Assembly (NCBI RefSeq): GCF_000971175.1
Contig: NZ_BBLY01000001.1
Coordinates: 235,709-299,708 of the forward strand
Direction of reading: 5' to 3'
Source of the DNA: Demequina pelophila
GTDB taxonomy: Bacteria > Actinomycetota > Actinomycetes > Actinomycetales > Demequinaceae
Length of the DNA: 64,000 nucleotides
Below the pieces are notes generated by a model. It worked only from the letters and a program-made list of their open reading frames with translations, did not search any database and was not told the DNA's origin. The stretch's first letter is position 1, and every line of letters starts with the position of its first letter. Made by a program: the position numbers and the translations under genes. Positions 27,210-35,964 of this stretch are shown here, in pieces.

Positions 27210-28982
27210 TCACTCGAAGGCGGCGGTGATGGCGAGGCGGGCGTCGTTCTGCGCCTTGGCATTCGCCATGTCGACCTCGAGGACCTGGGCGAAGCCGAGG
27301 CCCTCGGCCTTCGACTGGAGGTCAGCGAGAAGCGACTCGAACTGCGCGTCGTCCTGCGCGAAGACCAGCTGCCACGAGTAGGTCACGACGACGTCCTTGA
27401 TCTGGTTGCGCAGCGTCTCGATCTCCGACGAGTCGGTCGGGGTGGTGAAGGACGCACCGGGGGCGACCAGCACGGCGTCGTTCTGCTCGAGGTACTCCAT
27501 GGTGGTCATGGCGCCGCCCATGTGCTCCGACCAGTCCGCGTGCAGCGCGGTCTCGGTGTGCTCCTGGTAGCTGGGCCACGACTTGTACGAGAACGGGAGG
27601 CCGGTTGCGGTGTCGGTGTCCTCGGGCAGCACGGCGCTCACGTTGAGGGCCGAGGTGCCGTCGATGTACGAGCCGCCGCCCCACTCCTCGGGCACGGTCG
27701 CGTCGCCACCGAGGAAGACCTCGAGGCCGAAGTCGGTGAGCGCGGGCTCGCCGTCCTCGGCGATCTCCCAGGTGAGGCCCTCGGGGCCCGCGGCGCCCAT
27801 GGTCTGGCTGTTGTTCATGTACGTGCCCTCGGGCGAGTACAGCCAGTCGATGAACGCGGCCATGCGCTCGGGGTCCTCGGCCTGCGAGCCGATGGCGATG
27901 ACCTGGTCGCCGCCGTACGCCTCGGCGCCGTAGGAGAAGATCTCCATGTCCTTCAGCGGGGCGATCATGAAGCCCTTGCCCGCGGAGGTGTTCGCGTCGG
28001 TGTTGAACGCCGACTGGCCGAGCCACGGCCACCAGGAGAAGAGCACCTGGCCGTTCTGGAACTTCGAGAACAGCGTGTCGTAGTTCTGGGTGGTCGACTC
28101 GGGGTCCATGAGGCCCATCTGGTTCGCCTCGTAGTAGAAGCGCATGGTGCGGATGTACTCGGAGTCCGAGTCGATGATGCTCTGGTAGTCGGAGCCGTCC
28201 GCCTTGGCGAGCACGAAGCCCACCTCGTCGTAGCCGTAGAAGGTGGTGGGCTGCTTGCCCGTCACCATCATGTTGCCGTCCCAGTCCTTGAACAGCGACA
28301 GCGGGTAGACCGTCTGGCCGTTCTCGGTGGTCGGGTGGAGCTCCTGCATGCCCTTGAGCACGGGGAGGAGGTCCTCGAGGGTGTCGATCTCGGGGTAGCC
28401 GAGCTCCGCGTAGAGGTCCCAGCGGATGAAGGGGCCGAAGGTGGGGTCGAAGCCCTCGGACGACTGGGTCGGGAGGAGCGACGACACCTGGGTGGGCGTC
28501 GCGTACACGCCGTCCGTGCCCTCGTTGAGGTGCTGCACGGCGGTGTCGAACTCCGCGACGTGCTCCATCGCGGGGTAGTAGTCCGCCATGTCGAGCAGGA
28601 GCCCGCCCTGGATGAGCTCGTTCATGCGGGTGCCCTTGTCGGTGACGATGAGGTCACCCAGGTCGCCCGCCGCGACGCGCGTGTTGTACAGAGTGTCGCC
28701 ACCGCCCGCGACGTTCGGGGCGATGATGTTGAGGTTCATGTTGAACTTGTCCTTGACCACCTGGGCGAACCAGCCGGTCTGCATGCCCATGTAGTTGGCG
28801 AGACCCGAGAACACGTCGATCGTGATCTCGTCCTCCCACTGGGCGGGGAATTCCGTGATCGGGCCGGCGGTGGTGCCCTCGGCACCGTCCGTCGACGAGG
28901 TGGAGTCCGAGGCGCAGGACGAGAGCGCGCCGGCCGCGAGCAGAGCGGAGGCGGCCAGGGCCACCGAGCGCTTCAGCTTCAT
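27210..28982 (-). CDS. Oligosaccharide-binding lipoprotein of ABC importer
   Basis: A 590-residue extracytoplasmic solute-binding protein with a lipoprotein signal (LLAAGALSSC, Cys at about 23). The size is far above the 400-450 residues of simple sugar binders and fits the LplA/YtcQ/AlgQ class that binds long oligosaccharides. EYIRTMRFYYEANQMGLMDP and MTTMEYLEQND style helices match this class. AAGGAA lies before the ATG. It is third in the operon permease-permease-lipoprotein. Expected ligand: xyloglucan oligosaccharide, inferred from the enzymes. Confidence 0.9.
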   Translation of the reverse strand: MKLKRSVALAASALLAAGALSSCASDSTSSTDGAEGTTAGPITEFPAQWEDEITIDVFSGLANYMGMQTGWFAQVVKDKFNMNLNIIAPNVAGGGDTLYNTRVAAGDLGDLIVTDKGTRMNELIQGGLLLDMADYYPAMEHVAEFDTAVQHLNEGTDGVYATPTQVSSLLPTQSSEGFDPTFGPFIRWDLYAELGYPEIDTLEDLLPVLKGMQELHPTTENGQTVYPLSLFKDWDGNMMVTGKQPTTFYGYDEVGFVLAKADGSDYQSIIDSDSEYIRTMRFYYEANQMGLMDPESTTQNYDTLFSKFQNGQVLFSWWPWLGQSAFNTDANTSAGKGFMIAPLKDMEIFSYGAEAYGGDQVIAIGSQAEDPERMAAFIDWLYSPEGTYMNNSQTMGAAGPEGLTWEIAEDGEPALTDFGLEVFLGGDATVPEEWGGGSYIDGTSALNVSAVLPEDTDTATGLPFSYKSWPSYQEHTETALHADWSEHMGGAMTTMEYLEQNDAVLVAPGASFTTPTDSSEIETLRNQIKDVVVTYSWQLVFAQDDAQFESLLADLQSKAEGLGFAQVLEVDMANAKAQNDARLAITAAFE

Positions 28983-29013
28983 TGCTGGGTTCCTTTCTGG
29001 AGGGGGTTGTGGG

Positions 29014-29991
29014 TCAGCCCTTCACCGCGCCGAGCATGATGCCCTTGACGAAGAAGCGCTGGAACAGCGGGTAGATGAAGATGATGGGAAGCACCACGAG
29101 CACCGACACGGTCATGCGGATGGACGTGGGGGTCTGAGTGGAGGCGGCGTCCGCAAGGGCGCCCAGGTTTCCACCGGCGTTCGCGGCGGCCTGAGCGAGG
29201 GAGTTCGCCTGGTTGATGAACATGTAGAGCAGGTACTGAAGGGTGTACAGGCTCTGGTCCGTGATGTAGATCAGGGTGTCCTGGAAGGAGTTCCACTGGG
29301 ACACGGCCGCGAAGATCGCGATGGTCGCGAGGATGGGCGTCATGTTCGGCAGGTAGATCGTGAGGAAGATGCGCGCGATGCCGGCGCCGTCGACCTCCGC
29401 GGCCTCCTGCAGCTCGCGGGGCATGCCCTCGACGTAGGTCTTCACCAGCACGATGAAGAACGGCTGCACCACGAACGGGAGCACGTAGACCCAGAAGTTG
29501 TTGGTCAGGCCCAGGTTCTTCATGATGATGAACATCGGGATCAGACCCGCGCTGAAGTACATGGTGACGACCAGGAAGCGGTACCAGAACTGGCGGCCCC
29601 ACATCTGGCGCTGCGAGAACATGAAGCCCAGGAAGGCCGAGGCGAACACGGTCGCCGCGGTGCCGAGCACGGTACGCGCGACGGAGACCGCGGCGGCGGA
29701 GGTCAGGCCGTTGAGCTGGAAGACCTGCTCGAAGTTGGCCAGGTGGAAGCCCACCGGGACGAGGCGGACCTCGCCCAGGGCCGACACGTCGTTCGCGCTG
29801 ACCGAGTTGATGATCAGGTAGTAGAACGGGTACACGCACAGCAGCGCGAGGACGACGAAGATCGCGTAGTTCCAGGTGTGGAAGGCGTAGTCGCCCGCCG
29901 TGCGGTCCTGCTTGCGCTTCTTGTTCGGCTTGACGGGTTCCACGGCGGCCGAGGAGGACTCGGCGGCGGGGGAGATGGTCTCGGTGGTCAC
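29014..29991 (-). CDS. ABC importer permease (LplC/YtcP-like)
   Basis: A 325-residue inner-membrane permease with six TM helices after a charged 35-residue cytoplasmic head. The ATPase-contact EAA loop is visible as ELQEAAEVDGAGIARIFLTI. The C-terminus FVKGIMLGAVKG is typical for the CUT1 LplC subgroup. GTG start at 29989-29991 with AGGAG upstream. It sits 12 bases after the first permease gene. Confidence 0.93.
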   Translation of the reverse strand: MTTETISPAAESSSAAVEPVKPNKKRKQDRTAGDYAFHTWNYAIFVVLALLCVYPFYYLIINSVSANDVSALGEVRLVPVGFHLANFEQVFQLNGLTSAAAVSVARTVLGTAATVFASAFLGFMFSQRQMWGRQFWYRFLVVTMYFSAGLIPMFIIMKNLGLTNNFWVYVLPFVVQPFFIVLVKTYVEGMPRELQEAAEVDGAGIARIFLTIYLPNMTPILATIAIFAAVSQWNSFQDTLIYITDQSLYTLQYLLYMFINQANSLAQAAANAGGNLGALADAASTQTPTSIRMTVSVLVVLPIIFIYPLFQRFFVKGIMLGAVKG

Positions 29992-30003
29992 AGGAGATCC
30001 CCT

Positions 30004-31026
30004 TTACACGAGCGACTGGCCGCGGACGCGCTTGGCGATCGCGTTGACGGTGAACAGCAGGACGACCGAGATGAGGCTCTTGAGCATGCCGATCGCGGTG
30101 GCCATCGACATGGAGTTACCCGTGAGGCCGATGTTGTAGACGTAGAGGTCGAGGACCTGGATGTGCTCCTTGTTGAAGGCGTTCTGGAACACGAAGTACT
30201 GCTCCATGCCGTTGTTCAGGAGGTTCGCGACCGAGAGCAGCAGCAGCACCAGGTAGGTGGGCATGAGCTGCGGGATCGTGACGTACCACATGGTCTGGAA
30301 GCGACCGGCGCCGTCCATCTTGGCGGACTCGTACAGCGACGGGTCCACGCCGGCGATGGCGGCGAGGTAGATGATCGCGCCCCAGCCCAGGCCCTTCCAG
30401 ATGCTCCAGGCGGTCATCGTCAGCCACACGTGCTGGTCCGAGTCGAGGAACTTCATGGGCGTGGTGATGAGGCCCGCGTCCATGAGGACGTCGTTGACCA
30501 GGCCGGTGCTCGAGAAGAGCGAGAAGGCGATCATGTAGACGAGCACCCACGAGATGAAGTTGGGGAGCGTCGTCAGGGTCTGCACCATGTTGCGGAACCA
30601 CTTGACCCGGACCTCGTTGAGGAAGACCGCGAAGATCAGTGGCAGCACGGAGGTCGCGATGCCCAGGAAGCTGATCGCGAAGGTGTTGGTGAGCACCTTG
30701 CCGATCTGCTCGACCTGCGCCGGCGAGCTCACCAGCAGGCGGAACCACTGGAAGCCCACGAACTCGGAGCCCGACAGGCCCAGCGCGGGCTTGTAGTCGT
30801 AGAGGGAGTAGATCCAGCCGTACAGCGGGAAGTACGAGAAGAGGAAGGCGAGCACCAGGAACGGGGAGACCCACAGGAACATCCCGAAGTTCGTCTTGCG
30901 ACGGCGCGCGGGCTTGTCGCCCTTGGCCGGCGTGGCGGTCTTGCCAGGCTCCGTGGATCCCGGGCCCGAGCCCTGGTGATCGACGGTGGTCGCCACCGTC
31001 TCCTGTACGACGCTTGAGGTAGTCAC
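30004..31026 (-). CDS. ABC importer permease (LplB/YteP-like)
   Basis: A 340-residue permease with a basic head (GDKPARRRKTNFGMFLW) and six TM helices. YGWIYSLYDYKPALGLSG after TM1 and the EAA-like loop LYESAKMDGAGRFQTMWYVT place it in the LplB/YteP group (COG4209). GTG start at 31024-31026 with CGGAG upstream. First gene of the importer operon, about 130 bases after the predicted transcription start. No ATPase gene is present, so a shared MsiK/MsmX-type ATPase elsewhere must drive it (inference). Confidence 0.93.
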   Translation of the reverse strand: MTTSSVVQETVATTVDHQGSGPGSTEPGKTATPAKGDKPARRRKTNFGMFLWVSPFLVLAFLFSYFPLYGWIYSLYDYKPALGLSGSEFVGFQWFRLLVSSPAQVEQIGKVLTNTFAISFLGIATSVLPLIFAVFLNEVRVKWFRNMVQTLTTLPNFISWVLVYMIAFSLFSSTGLVNDVLMDAGLITTPMKFLDSDQHVWLTMTAWSIWKGLGWGAIIYLAAIAGVDPSLYESAKMDGAGRFQTMWYVTIPQLMPTYLVLLLLSVANLLNNGMEQYFVFQNAFNKEHIQVLDLYVYNIGLTGNSMSMATAIGMLKSLISVVLLFTVNAIAKRVRGQSLV

Positions 31027-31146
31027 GCATCACTCCGCTTCTGGATGCCCGATGTCGGACGTGTCACTCGACATGTGCTGTCCATGTCCACTCCCTTGTG
31101 TGAGGACGATGCCGCCGGGCCGGGAATTCGTTTTGCCCAACAACAT

Positions 31147-31191
31147 TCGAAACGCTTCGATAAACATAGGTGAAGCGCTTCGACTCGTCAA
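31147..31191 (-). promoter_or_regulatory. Promoter of the importer operon with operators O3 and O4
   Basis: On the minus strand TTGACG (31186-31191), 17 bases, TATGTT (31163-31168). O4 (GTGAAGCGCTTCGA, 31170-31183) fills the spacer. O3 (TCGAAACGCTTCGA, 31147-31160) covers +1. Centres are 23 bases apart, about two helical turns, so cooperative binding is plausible. The -35 lies within the end of the upstream hydrolase gene. Confidence 0.8.
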
Positions 31192-32063
31192 ATTTTCATG
31201 GTGTCGGCGTGGCGCGCGGCCCCGCCGGTTCCGCCGGTCGGCGGGACGATCCGGTCGAGCAGGCCTGCGGCCGCCGCGAGGGCGTCCGCGAACCTGTCTC
31301 GATGGATGCTGTGCCCGGCGCCCGCGATGTGGCGCACCTGTCCGTGCCGCAGCACCGTGGCGGCCTCGCTCGCGACCTCGGGGGTGACGATGGCGCCGCG
31401 CTCGGGATCGCCCGTGACCAGCAGGGTGGTGCACTCGATGCCCTCCAGCGCCGCGCGCCAGGCGCGCCCGAGCCCGCCGTCGAGCAGCGCGAGCGCGCGG
31501 TGGTCCAACTGCGCCTTGGTCTGCGCCCAGGGCGCGAGCTCGTCCTCGTGCCAGCCGGGGTTCTCGCGGCGGGCCATCGCCAGCCGCTCCTGGTCGGACA
31601 TCTCGCGCACGCTGGAGAGCAACTCGATGAACGCCCGCAGGTGAGGGTCGTCCGTGGTGGCGCCCGAGGCATCGTCCGCCGGCTCCGCGGCGAACGGCGG
31701 GTCCTCGAGGATCAGTCCGCGCACCAGGTCCGGGCGCGCGGCGGCCAGCCGAGCCGCGGTCTCCGCGCCCATGGAGTGCCCCCACACGAGCACGGGGCCC
31801 AGGTCGAGCGCCTCCACGATGGCGGCGGCGTCCTCGACGAGCGCCTCGACGGTGGGGTCCGCGGCGAGGCGGGCGGAGGCGCCGTGGCCGCGTGCATCGG
31901 GCATGACGATGTCGAAGCGGTCCGCGAGCGCGTCGGCGACGCGCGTCCACACGGCGCCGCCGTCGGTGATGCCGTGCAGCAGGAGCAGGGTGGGCGCGCC
32001 CGAGGAGGTGCGCCGACGGTAGGCCAGGGTCGCCTGCGGCGTCGTGACTGTGCCGTGCTCCAC
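31188..32063 (-). CDS. Alpha/beta hydrolase
   Basis: A 291-residue protein with the full fold: oxyanion strand LLLLHGITDGG, nucleophile elbow VWGHSMGA (Ser about 95), acid Asp in LLVTGDPERG and His in GAGHSIHR. The family includes haloalkane dehalogenases, C-C hydrolases, esterases and epoxide hydrolases; the substrate cannot be read. GTG start at 32061-32063 with GGGAGA upstream. The stop overlaps the importer promoter -35 box, so the two transcription units touch; it may be unrelated to glycan use. Confidence 0.88.
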   Translation of the reverse strand: MEHGTVTTPQATLAYRRRTSSGAPTLLLLHGITDGGAVWTRVADALADRFDIVMPDARGHGASARLAADPTVEALVEDAAAIVEALDLGPVLVWGHSMGAETAARLAAARPDLVRGLILEDPPFAAEPADDASGATTDDPHLRAFIELLSSVREMSDQERLAMARRENPGWHEDELAPWAQTKAQLDHRALALLDGGLGRAWRAALEGIECTTLLVTGDPERGAIVTPEVASEAATVLRHGQVRHIAGAGHSIHRDRFADALAAAAGLLDRIVPPTGGTGGAARHADTMKI

Positions 32064-32362
32064 TGCGCGTCTCCCGTGGTCGTCGTCGGGCTCTGCGTCC
32101 GTGTCGCGAGCCCGGCGAACACGGTATGTCCCGCTTCCGCCCCATCTGCGGTCGTTTGGTCCCAGTTGCGACCGCGTGTGAGGTAGGCCACGCGAGGGGC
32201 GCCGTCTCGTGCGGGATGCGCCCCCGAGGCGCTCGTCTTGCTATCTGAGACTGCACATCCGGTATGTAAGATGCGTCTCGCAACCTCGCTGGTGGCGTCC
32301 CTCAACGCGGGCGCGACCGGGCGGTTACCCTCGAAGACAACTGCGACGGAGGAGAAACCCTC

Positions 32363-33940
32363 ATGACAGCATCGACCGGCGCGCCGGCGCCCGAGCAGCG
32401 GGAGAAGTGGAGCGGGCAGACCGCCTTCATCCTCGCCGCGGTCGGCTCGGCCGTGGGACTGGGCAACATCTGGCGCTTCCCGGGCCAGGCGTACGAGAGC
32501 GGCGGCGGGGCGTTCATGATTCCCTACCTCATCGCGCTCGTCACCGCGGGCATCCCGCTGCTCCTGCTCGAGAACGGCATCGGCCACCGCTTCCGCGGCT
32601 CCGCGCCCCTGGCCCTGCGCCGGGTCCACAAGCGCGCGGAGGGCGTCGGCTGGTTCCAGATCGCCGTCAGCTTCGTCATCGGCCTCTACTACACGGTCGT
32701 CATCGCGTGGGCCGTCAGCTTCTTCTTCTTCAGCTTCAACCTCGACTACGCGGAGGACCCGGCGGGCTTCTTCATCGGCGAGTACCTCCAACTGGGCGAC
32801 GAGGTGAAGCTGGGCTTCGACATCGTCCCCGGCGTCATGTGGCCGTTGCTCGCCATCTGGGCGATCGCGATCATCGTGCTCGCGCTCGGCGTCCACAACG
32901 GCGTCGAGCGGCTCAACGTCGTGGGCATCCCGCTCCTGGTCGTCACGTTCATCGTGCTGGCCGTCCGCGCCATGATGCTCGACGGTGCCATGGACGGCAT
33001 CGAGGCGCTCTTCACGCCCGACTTCTCCGCGCTGGCGGACATCAATGTGTGGATCGCGGCGTACGGCCAGGTGTTCTTCTCGCTGTCGCTCGCGTACGGC
33101 GTCATGATCACCTACGCGTCCTATCGCAAGAAGCGCTCGAACATGACCGCCCCGGCCTTCGTGGTCGCGTTCGGCAACTGCTCGTTCTCGCTGCTCGCCG
33201 GCTTCGCCGTGTTCGGCGCGATCGGCTTCCTCGCGCACGAGCAGGGCGTCTCCGTGGCCGAGCTCGACGGCCTCACCGGCGTGTCCCTGTCCTTCATCAC
33301 GTTCCCCGCGGTGATCGCGCAGATGCCCGGCGGCCCGATCTTCGGCGCGGCGTTCTTCGCCTCGCTCGTCATCGCCGGCCTCACGTCGCTCATCTCGCTC
33401 CTGCAGACCATCTCCGCCGCGCTGCAGGACAAGTTCGGCTGGCACCCGCGCGGCTCGGCCGTCGCGGTGGGCCTCATCATGGCGACGCTGTCGGTGCTGG
33501 GCTTCTCCACGACCACCGGCCTGTACCTGCTCGACACGGTGGACCAGTGGTCCAACCAGCTGGGCATCGTGGCCGGCGCCATCGGCATGGTCGCGGCCGT
33601 GATGATCGCGCGCCGCGGCCGCGAGATCGCGCTGCACCTCAGCGCGGTGTCGACCCTCGGCGTGGGGCGCGCGTGGCGCGTCCTGGTCGTCGGCGTGAGC
33701 CTGCTGCTCACCTACATGCTGGTGCGCAAGACCGTCGAGCTCGCCACGCAGGGCTACGAGGGCTACCCGGGCGAGTACCTCGCCGTGTTCGGATGGGGCA
33801 CCGCAGGGTTCCTCGTCCTCATCGCGATCGTTCTGCCGCTCATGCCGTGGCACCGAGCGATCGCCGAGTTCGACGCCTGGCCCACCGAGGGTCAGCTGGA
33901 GGAGGCGGCCGCCGGCGCCGCGAGGAAGGGTGGTGCCTGA
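32363..33940 (+). CDS. Neurotransmitter:sodium symporter family transporter (MetP-like)
   Basis: A 525-residue Na+-coupled transporter of the LeuT fold. TM1 has the unwound ligand and sodium-site motif AAVGSAVGLGNIWRFP, and TM6 has VFFSLSLAYGVMITYASY. About 12 TM helices. The next gene encodes a MetS-type small subunit, as in the Corynebacterium MetPS importer of methionine and alanine, so that substrate is likely. GGAGGAG lies 6-7 bases before the ATG; TACCCT at 32326-32331 is a candidate -10. Confidence 0.92.
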   Translation: MTASTGAPAPEQREKWSGQTAFILAAVGSAVGLGNIWRFPGQAYESGGGAFMIPYLIALVTAGIPLLLLENGIGHRFRGSAPLALRRVHKRAEGVGWFQIAVSFVIGLYYTVVIAWAVSFFFFSFNLDYAEDPAGFFIGEYLQLGDEVKLGFDIVPGVMWPLLAIWAIAIIVLALGVHNGVERLNVVGIPLLVVTFIVLAVRAMMLDGAMDGIEALFTPDFSALADINVWIAAYGQVFFSLSLAYGVMITYASYRKKRSNMTAPAFVVAFGNCSFSLLAGFAVFGAIGFLAHEQGVSVAELDGLTGVSLSFITFPAVIAQMPGGPIFGAAFFASLVIAGLTSLISLLQTISAALQDKFGWHPRGSAVAVGLIMATLSVLGFSTTTGLYLLDTVDQWSNQLGIVAGAIGMVAAVMIARRGREIALHLSAVSTLGVGRAWRVLVVGVSLLLTYMLVRKTVELATQGYEGYPGEYLAVFGWGTAGFLVLIAIVLPLMPWHRAIAEFDAWPTEGQLEEAAAGAARKGGA

Positions 33941-34089
33941 TGGCCACCGATGCACTGGTGCTCATGATCGTGTCGATCGCCCTGCTGTGGGGCGGGCTGG
34001 CGGCCTCGGTCGTCTTCCTCGCCCGCCGGCCCGAGAGGGTCGACATGCCCGCGGGCGGCGAGGACGACGTGGAGCCGCACGAGATCTAG
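33940..34089 (+). CDS. MetS-like small subunit of the NSS transporter
   Basis: A 49-residue single-TM protein (MATDALVLMIVSIALLWGGL ... RRPERVDMP). Its ATG overlaps the stop of the transporter gene (TGATG). In MetPS the equivalent small protein is required for transport. Size, TM and position all fit. Confidence 0.88.
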   Translation: MATDALVLMIVSIALLWGGLAASVVFLARRPERVDMPAGGEDDVEPHEI

Positions 34090-34112
34090 TCCCTGCGGGA
34101 CGGGGGACGATG

Positions 34113-34149
34113 CACGGGCCGGCCGGGTGACGCACCCGGCCGGCCCGTG
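34113..34149. terminator. Strong bidirectional terminator
   Basis: A perfect 17-bp stem (CACGGGCCGGCCGGGTG with CACCCGGCCGGCCCGTG, loop ACG) between the convergent MetS-like and LRV genes. No T-tract. Confidence 0.75.
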
Positions 34150-34178
34150 TGCGTCCGGGGTCCGGCAGGGCGCGCGGC

Positions 34179-34793
34179 TCAGGCCCAGCCGGGTGCGCGC
34201 GCGGCCAGGATGTCGCTCACCCGGTTGCGCACCAGGCCCTCGACGTCGCGGGCGAGGGTCTCGAGCGTGCGCGTGTCCGCGCTGACGTTGCGGGCGACGT
34301 GCAGGCGCACGTTCATTCCGGGGTGGCGCGCGAGCCGCGCCAGCACGGTCGGGGGAGTCGAGGGGTTCGACGCGAGCGCCTCGCAGGCGTCCACGTCCTC
34401 GACGTTCGCGGCGAGCCTTCGCATGGCCGCCGCCGGCAGGGCCGGGTGGACGGCGGCGGCGCAGCGCACTCGCACGTCCGGGTCCTCCGCGAGCCGCGCG
34501 AGCACCGCGGGCGGGCAGAAGGCGTGCGACGCGACCACCTGCCGGAGCCGCGGATCGGCGCGCCGCGAGAGCGACTCGAGGTCCGTGCCGGACGTCGACG
34601 GATCCGCGGCCTGGCGCGCGGCCGCGACGGGGGACACGGAGAAGAGCCGGTCGTCGCTCACCCCACTACCGTGGTCCAGCCGGGCGGCGTCCGCAAGATG
34701 CCTTTTGGGCCGTTCGCTCCAGGCGGACGACGAGGAGTGGGCGGGCGCGCGCGGCGCGCCGCTCGTGGGGGAGACCTGTGCATCATTGCGCAT
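34179..34793 (-). CDS. Leucine-rich-repeat-variant (LRV) helical repeat protein
   Basis: A 204-residue protein. The C-terminal 140 residues contain about five 24-residue units of the form VLARLAEDPDVRVRCAAAVH / LRRLAANVEDVDACEALASN / VLARLARHPGMNVRLHVARN, the helix-310-helix pattern of LRV or HEAT-like repeats. It probably forms a curved protein-binding scaffold; partner unknown. ATG at 34791-34793; a DosR-like palindrome lies 38 bases upstream. The first 60 residues are low complexity, so a later start is possible. Confidence 0.72.
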   Translation of the reverse strand: MRNDAQVSPTSGAPRAPAHSSSSAWSERPKRHLADAARLDHGSGVSDDRLFSVSPVAAARQAADPSTSGTDLESLSRRADPRLRQVVASHAFCPPAVLARLAEDPDVRVRCAAAVHPALPAAAMRRLAANVEDVDACEALASNPSTPPTVLARLARHPGMNVRLHVARNVSADTRTLETLARDVEGLVRNRVSDILAARAPGWA

Positions 34794-34830
34794 GAATTCG
34801 ACCGTAGGCCGCGGCGTCGACGGGACGCCA

Positions 34831-34844
34831 GGGACCTTCGTCCC
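34831..34844. promoter_or_regulatory. DosR-box-like palindrome GGGACCTTCGTCCC
   Basis: The sequence has perfect GGGAC/GTCCC arms with a 4-base centre, matching the core of the dormancy-regulator box GGGACNNNNGTCCC known from mycobacteria. AATAAT just upstream on the minus strand (34851-34856) could be a -10 for the LRV gene. A half copy, GGGACCTTCG, occurs at 37577-37586. Confidence 0.45.
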
Positions 34845-34911
34845 TTGCGGAATTATTGCACTCGGATCAAGTAGTTTCCGGCGGTGAGGGTCGTCACACC
34901 GCACCCCTGGA

Positions 34912-35964
34912 CTACGCCTCCGGCGCCACCGCCTGCGCCGCGTCGACCACCTCGCCGACGAGCCGCTCGATGACGTCCTCGAGCATCGCCGCGCCCAGCA
35001 CCTCGCCCGACTCGCTCCGGACCAGCGCGAGGTGGGCACCCGAGGCCTGCATGCGGATCAGCGCCTGCTCGAGCGAGGCGTCCGCCTCGATCGAGGTGAG
35101 CGCCCGGACCAGGGACGCGTCCACCGGCCGCGTCGCGCCGCCGCGCGGCACGACCGCGACGTCCTTGAGGTGCAGGTAGCCCACGAGCTCGCCGGTCGGG
35201 TCCGCCAGGGGCAGCCGGGAGAAGCCGGTCCGGGCGCACACCCGCTGCGCCTTCTGCGGCGTCACGTCGACCGGCAGCGACACGAGCTCCTCGCGGGGCA
35301 CCATCACGCTGCGCACGGTCTCGAAGCTCAGCTGCAGCGAACCGGTGAGGACCTGGTGCTCGCGCTCGTCGAGCAGCCCCTCCTCGCGCGACTCGGCGAC
35401 GAAGGCCGCCACCTGGTCCGCGGAGAAGGTGGAGGCCACCTCCTCCTTGGGATCCACGCGCAGCGCGCGCAGGCCCAGGTTCGCGAGCTGGTTCATGAGC
35501 CAGATGAGCGGCCACAGCAGCCACACGATGCCGTACAGCACCGGGCCCAGCGCGATCGCGGAGCGCTCGGGGCCGGCGATCGCGATGTTCTTGGGCACCA
35601 TCTCGCCCAGCACCATGTGCAGCGCCACCACGATGAGGAGGGCGACCGCGAACGCGATGCCGTGCAGCCACGGTCCGGTGATGCCCAGCGCGGCGAGCGG
35701 GACCTCGAGCTGGTGCGCGACGGCGGGCTCGCCGATCGCGCCGAGGCCCAGCGAGCAGGCGGTGATGCCCAACTGCGCGCCGGCCATCATGAGGGAGACG
35801 CGCTCCATCGCGCGCACGGTGATGCGCGCGGCCCATGACCCCTCGGCCGCGCGCGGCTCGATCTGGGTGCGGCGGGCGGAGATGAGCGCGAACTCCGCGC
35901 CCACGAAGAAGGCGTTGCCCGCGAGCAGTGCGAGGGCGACCAGGATGGCGGTCCAGTCAGCCAC
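34912..35964 (-). CDS. CNNM/DUF21 membrane protein with CBS domains
   Basis: A 350-residue protein: DUF21 TM domain with four helices (AILVALALLAGNAFFVGAEF; GAQLGITACSLGLGAIGEPA; HMVLGEMVPKN), then a CBS pair (VMVPREELVSLPVDVTPQKA and on). The C-terminal CorC/HlyC domain is absent, unlike its upstream neighbour. Family members are linked to Mg2+/Co2+ transport or tolerance. It overlaps the neighbour by 8 bases and is likely a partner subunit. Confidence 0.9.
   Translation of the reverse strand: MADWTAILVALALLAGNAFFVGAEFALISARRTQIEPRAAEGSWAARITVRAMERVSLMMAGAQLGITACSLGLGAIGEPAVAHQLEVPLAALGITGPWLHGIAFAVALLIVVALHMVLGEMVPKNIAIAGPERSAIALGPVLYGIVWLLWPLIWLMNQLANLGLRALRVDPKEEVASTFSADQVAAFVAESREEGLLDEREHQVLTGSLQLSFETVRSVMVPREELVSLPVDVTPQKAQRVCARTGFSRLPLADPTGELVGYLHLKDVAVVPRGGATRPVDASLVRALTSIEADASLEQALIRMQASGAHLALVRSESGEVLGAAMLEDVIERLVGEVVDAAQAVAPEA

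Noticed and set aside
32064-32362. Small gene in the 299-base gap before the NSS transporter
   Set aside because: No frame has a start with Shine-Dalgarno or family similarity; it holds a weak inverted repeat (32148-32175) and the divergent promoters.
34179-35039. Longer start of the LRV protein upstream of 34793
   Set aside because: The extension runs over the regulatory palindrome and into the end of the CNNM gene; the ATG at 34793 is more sensible.
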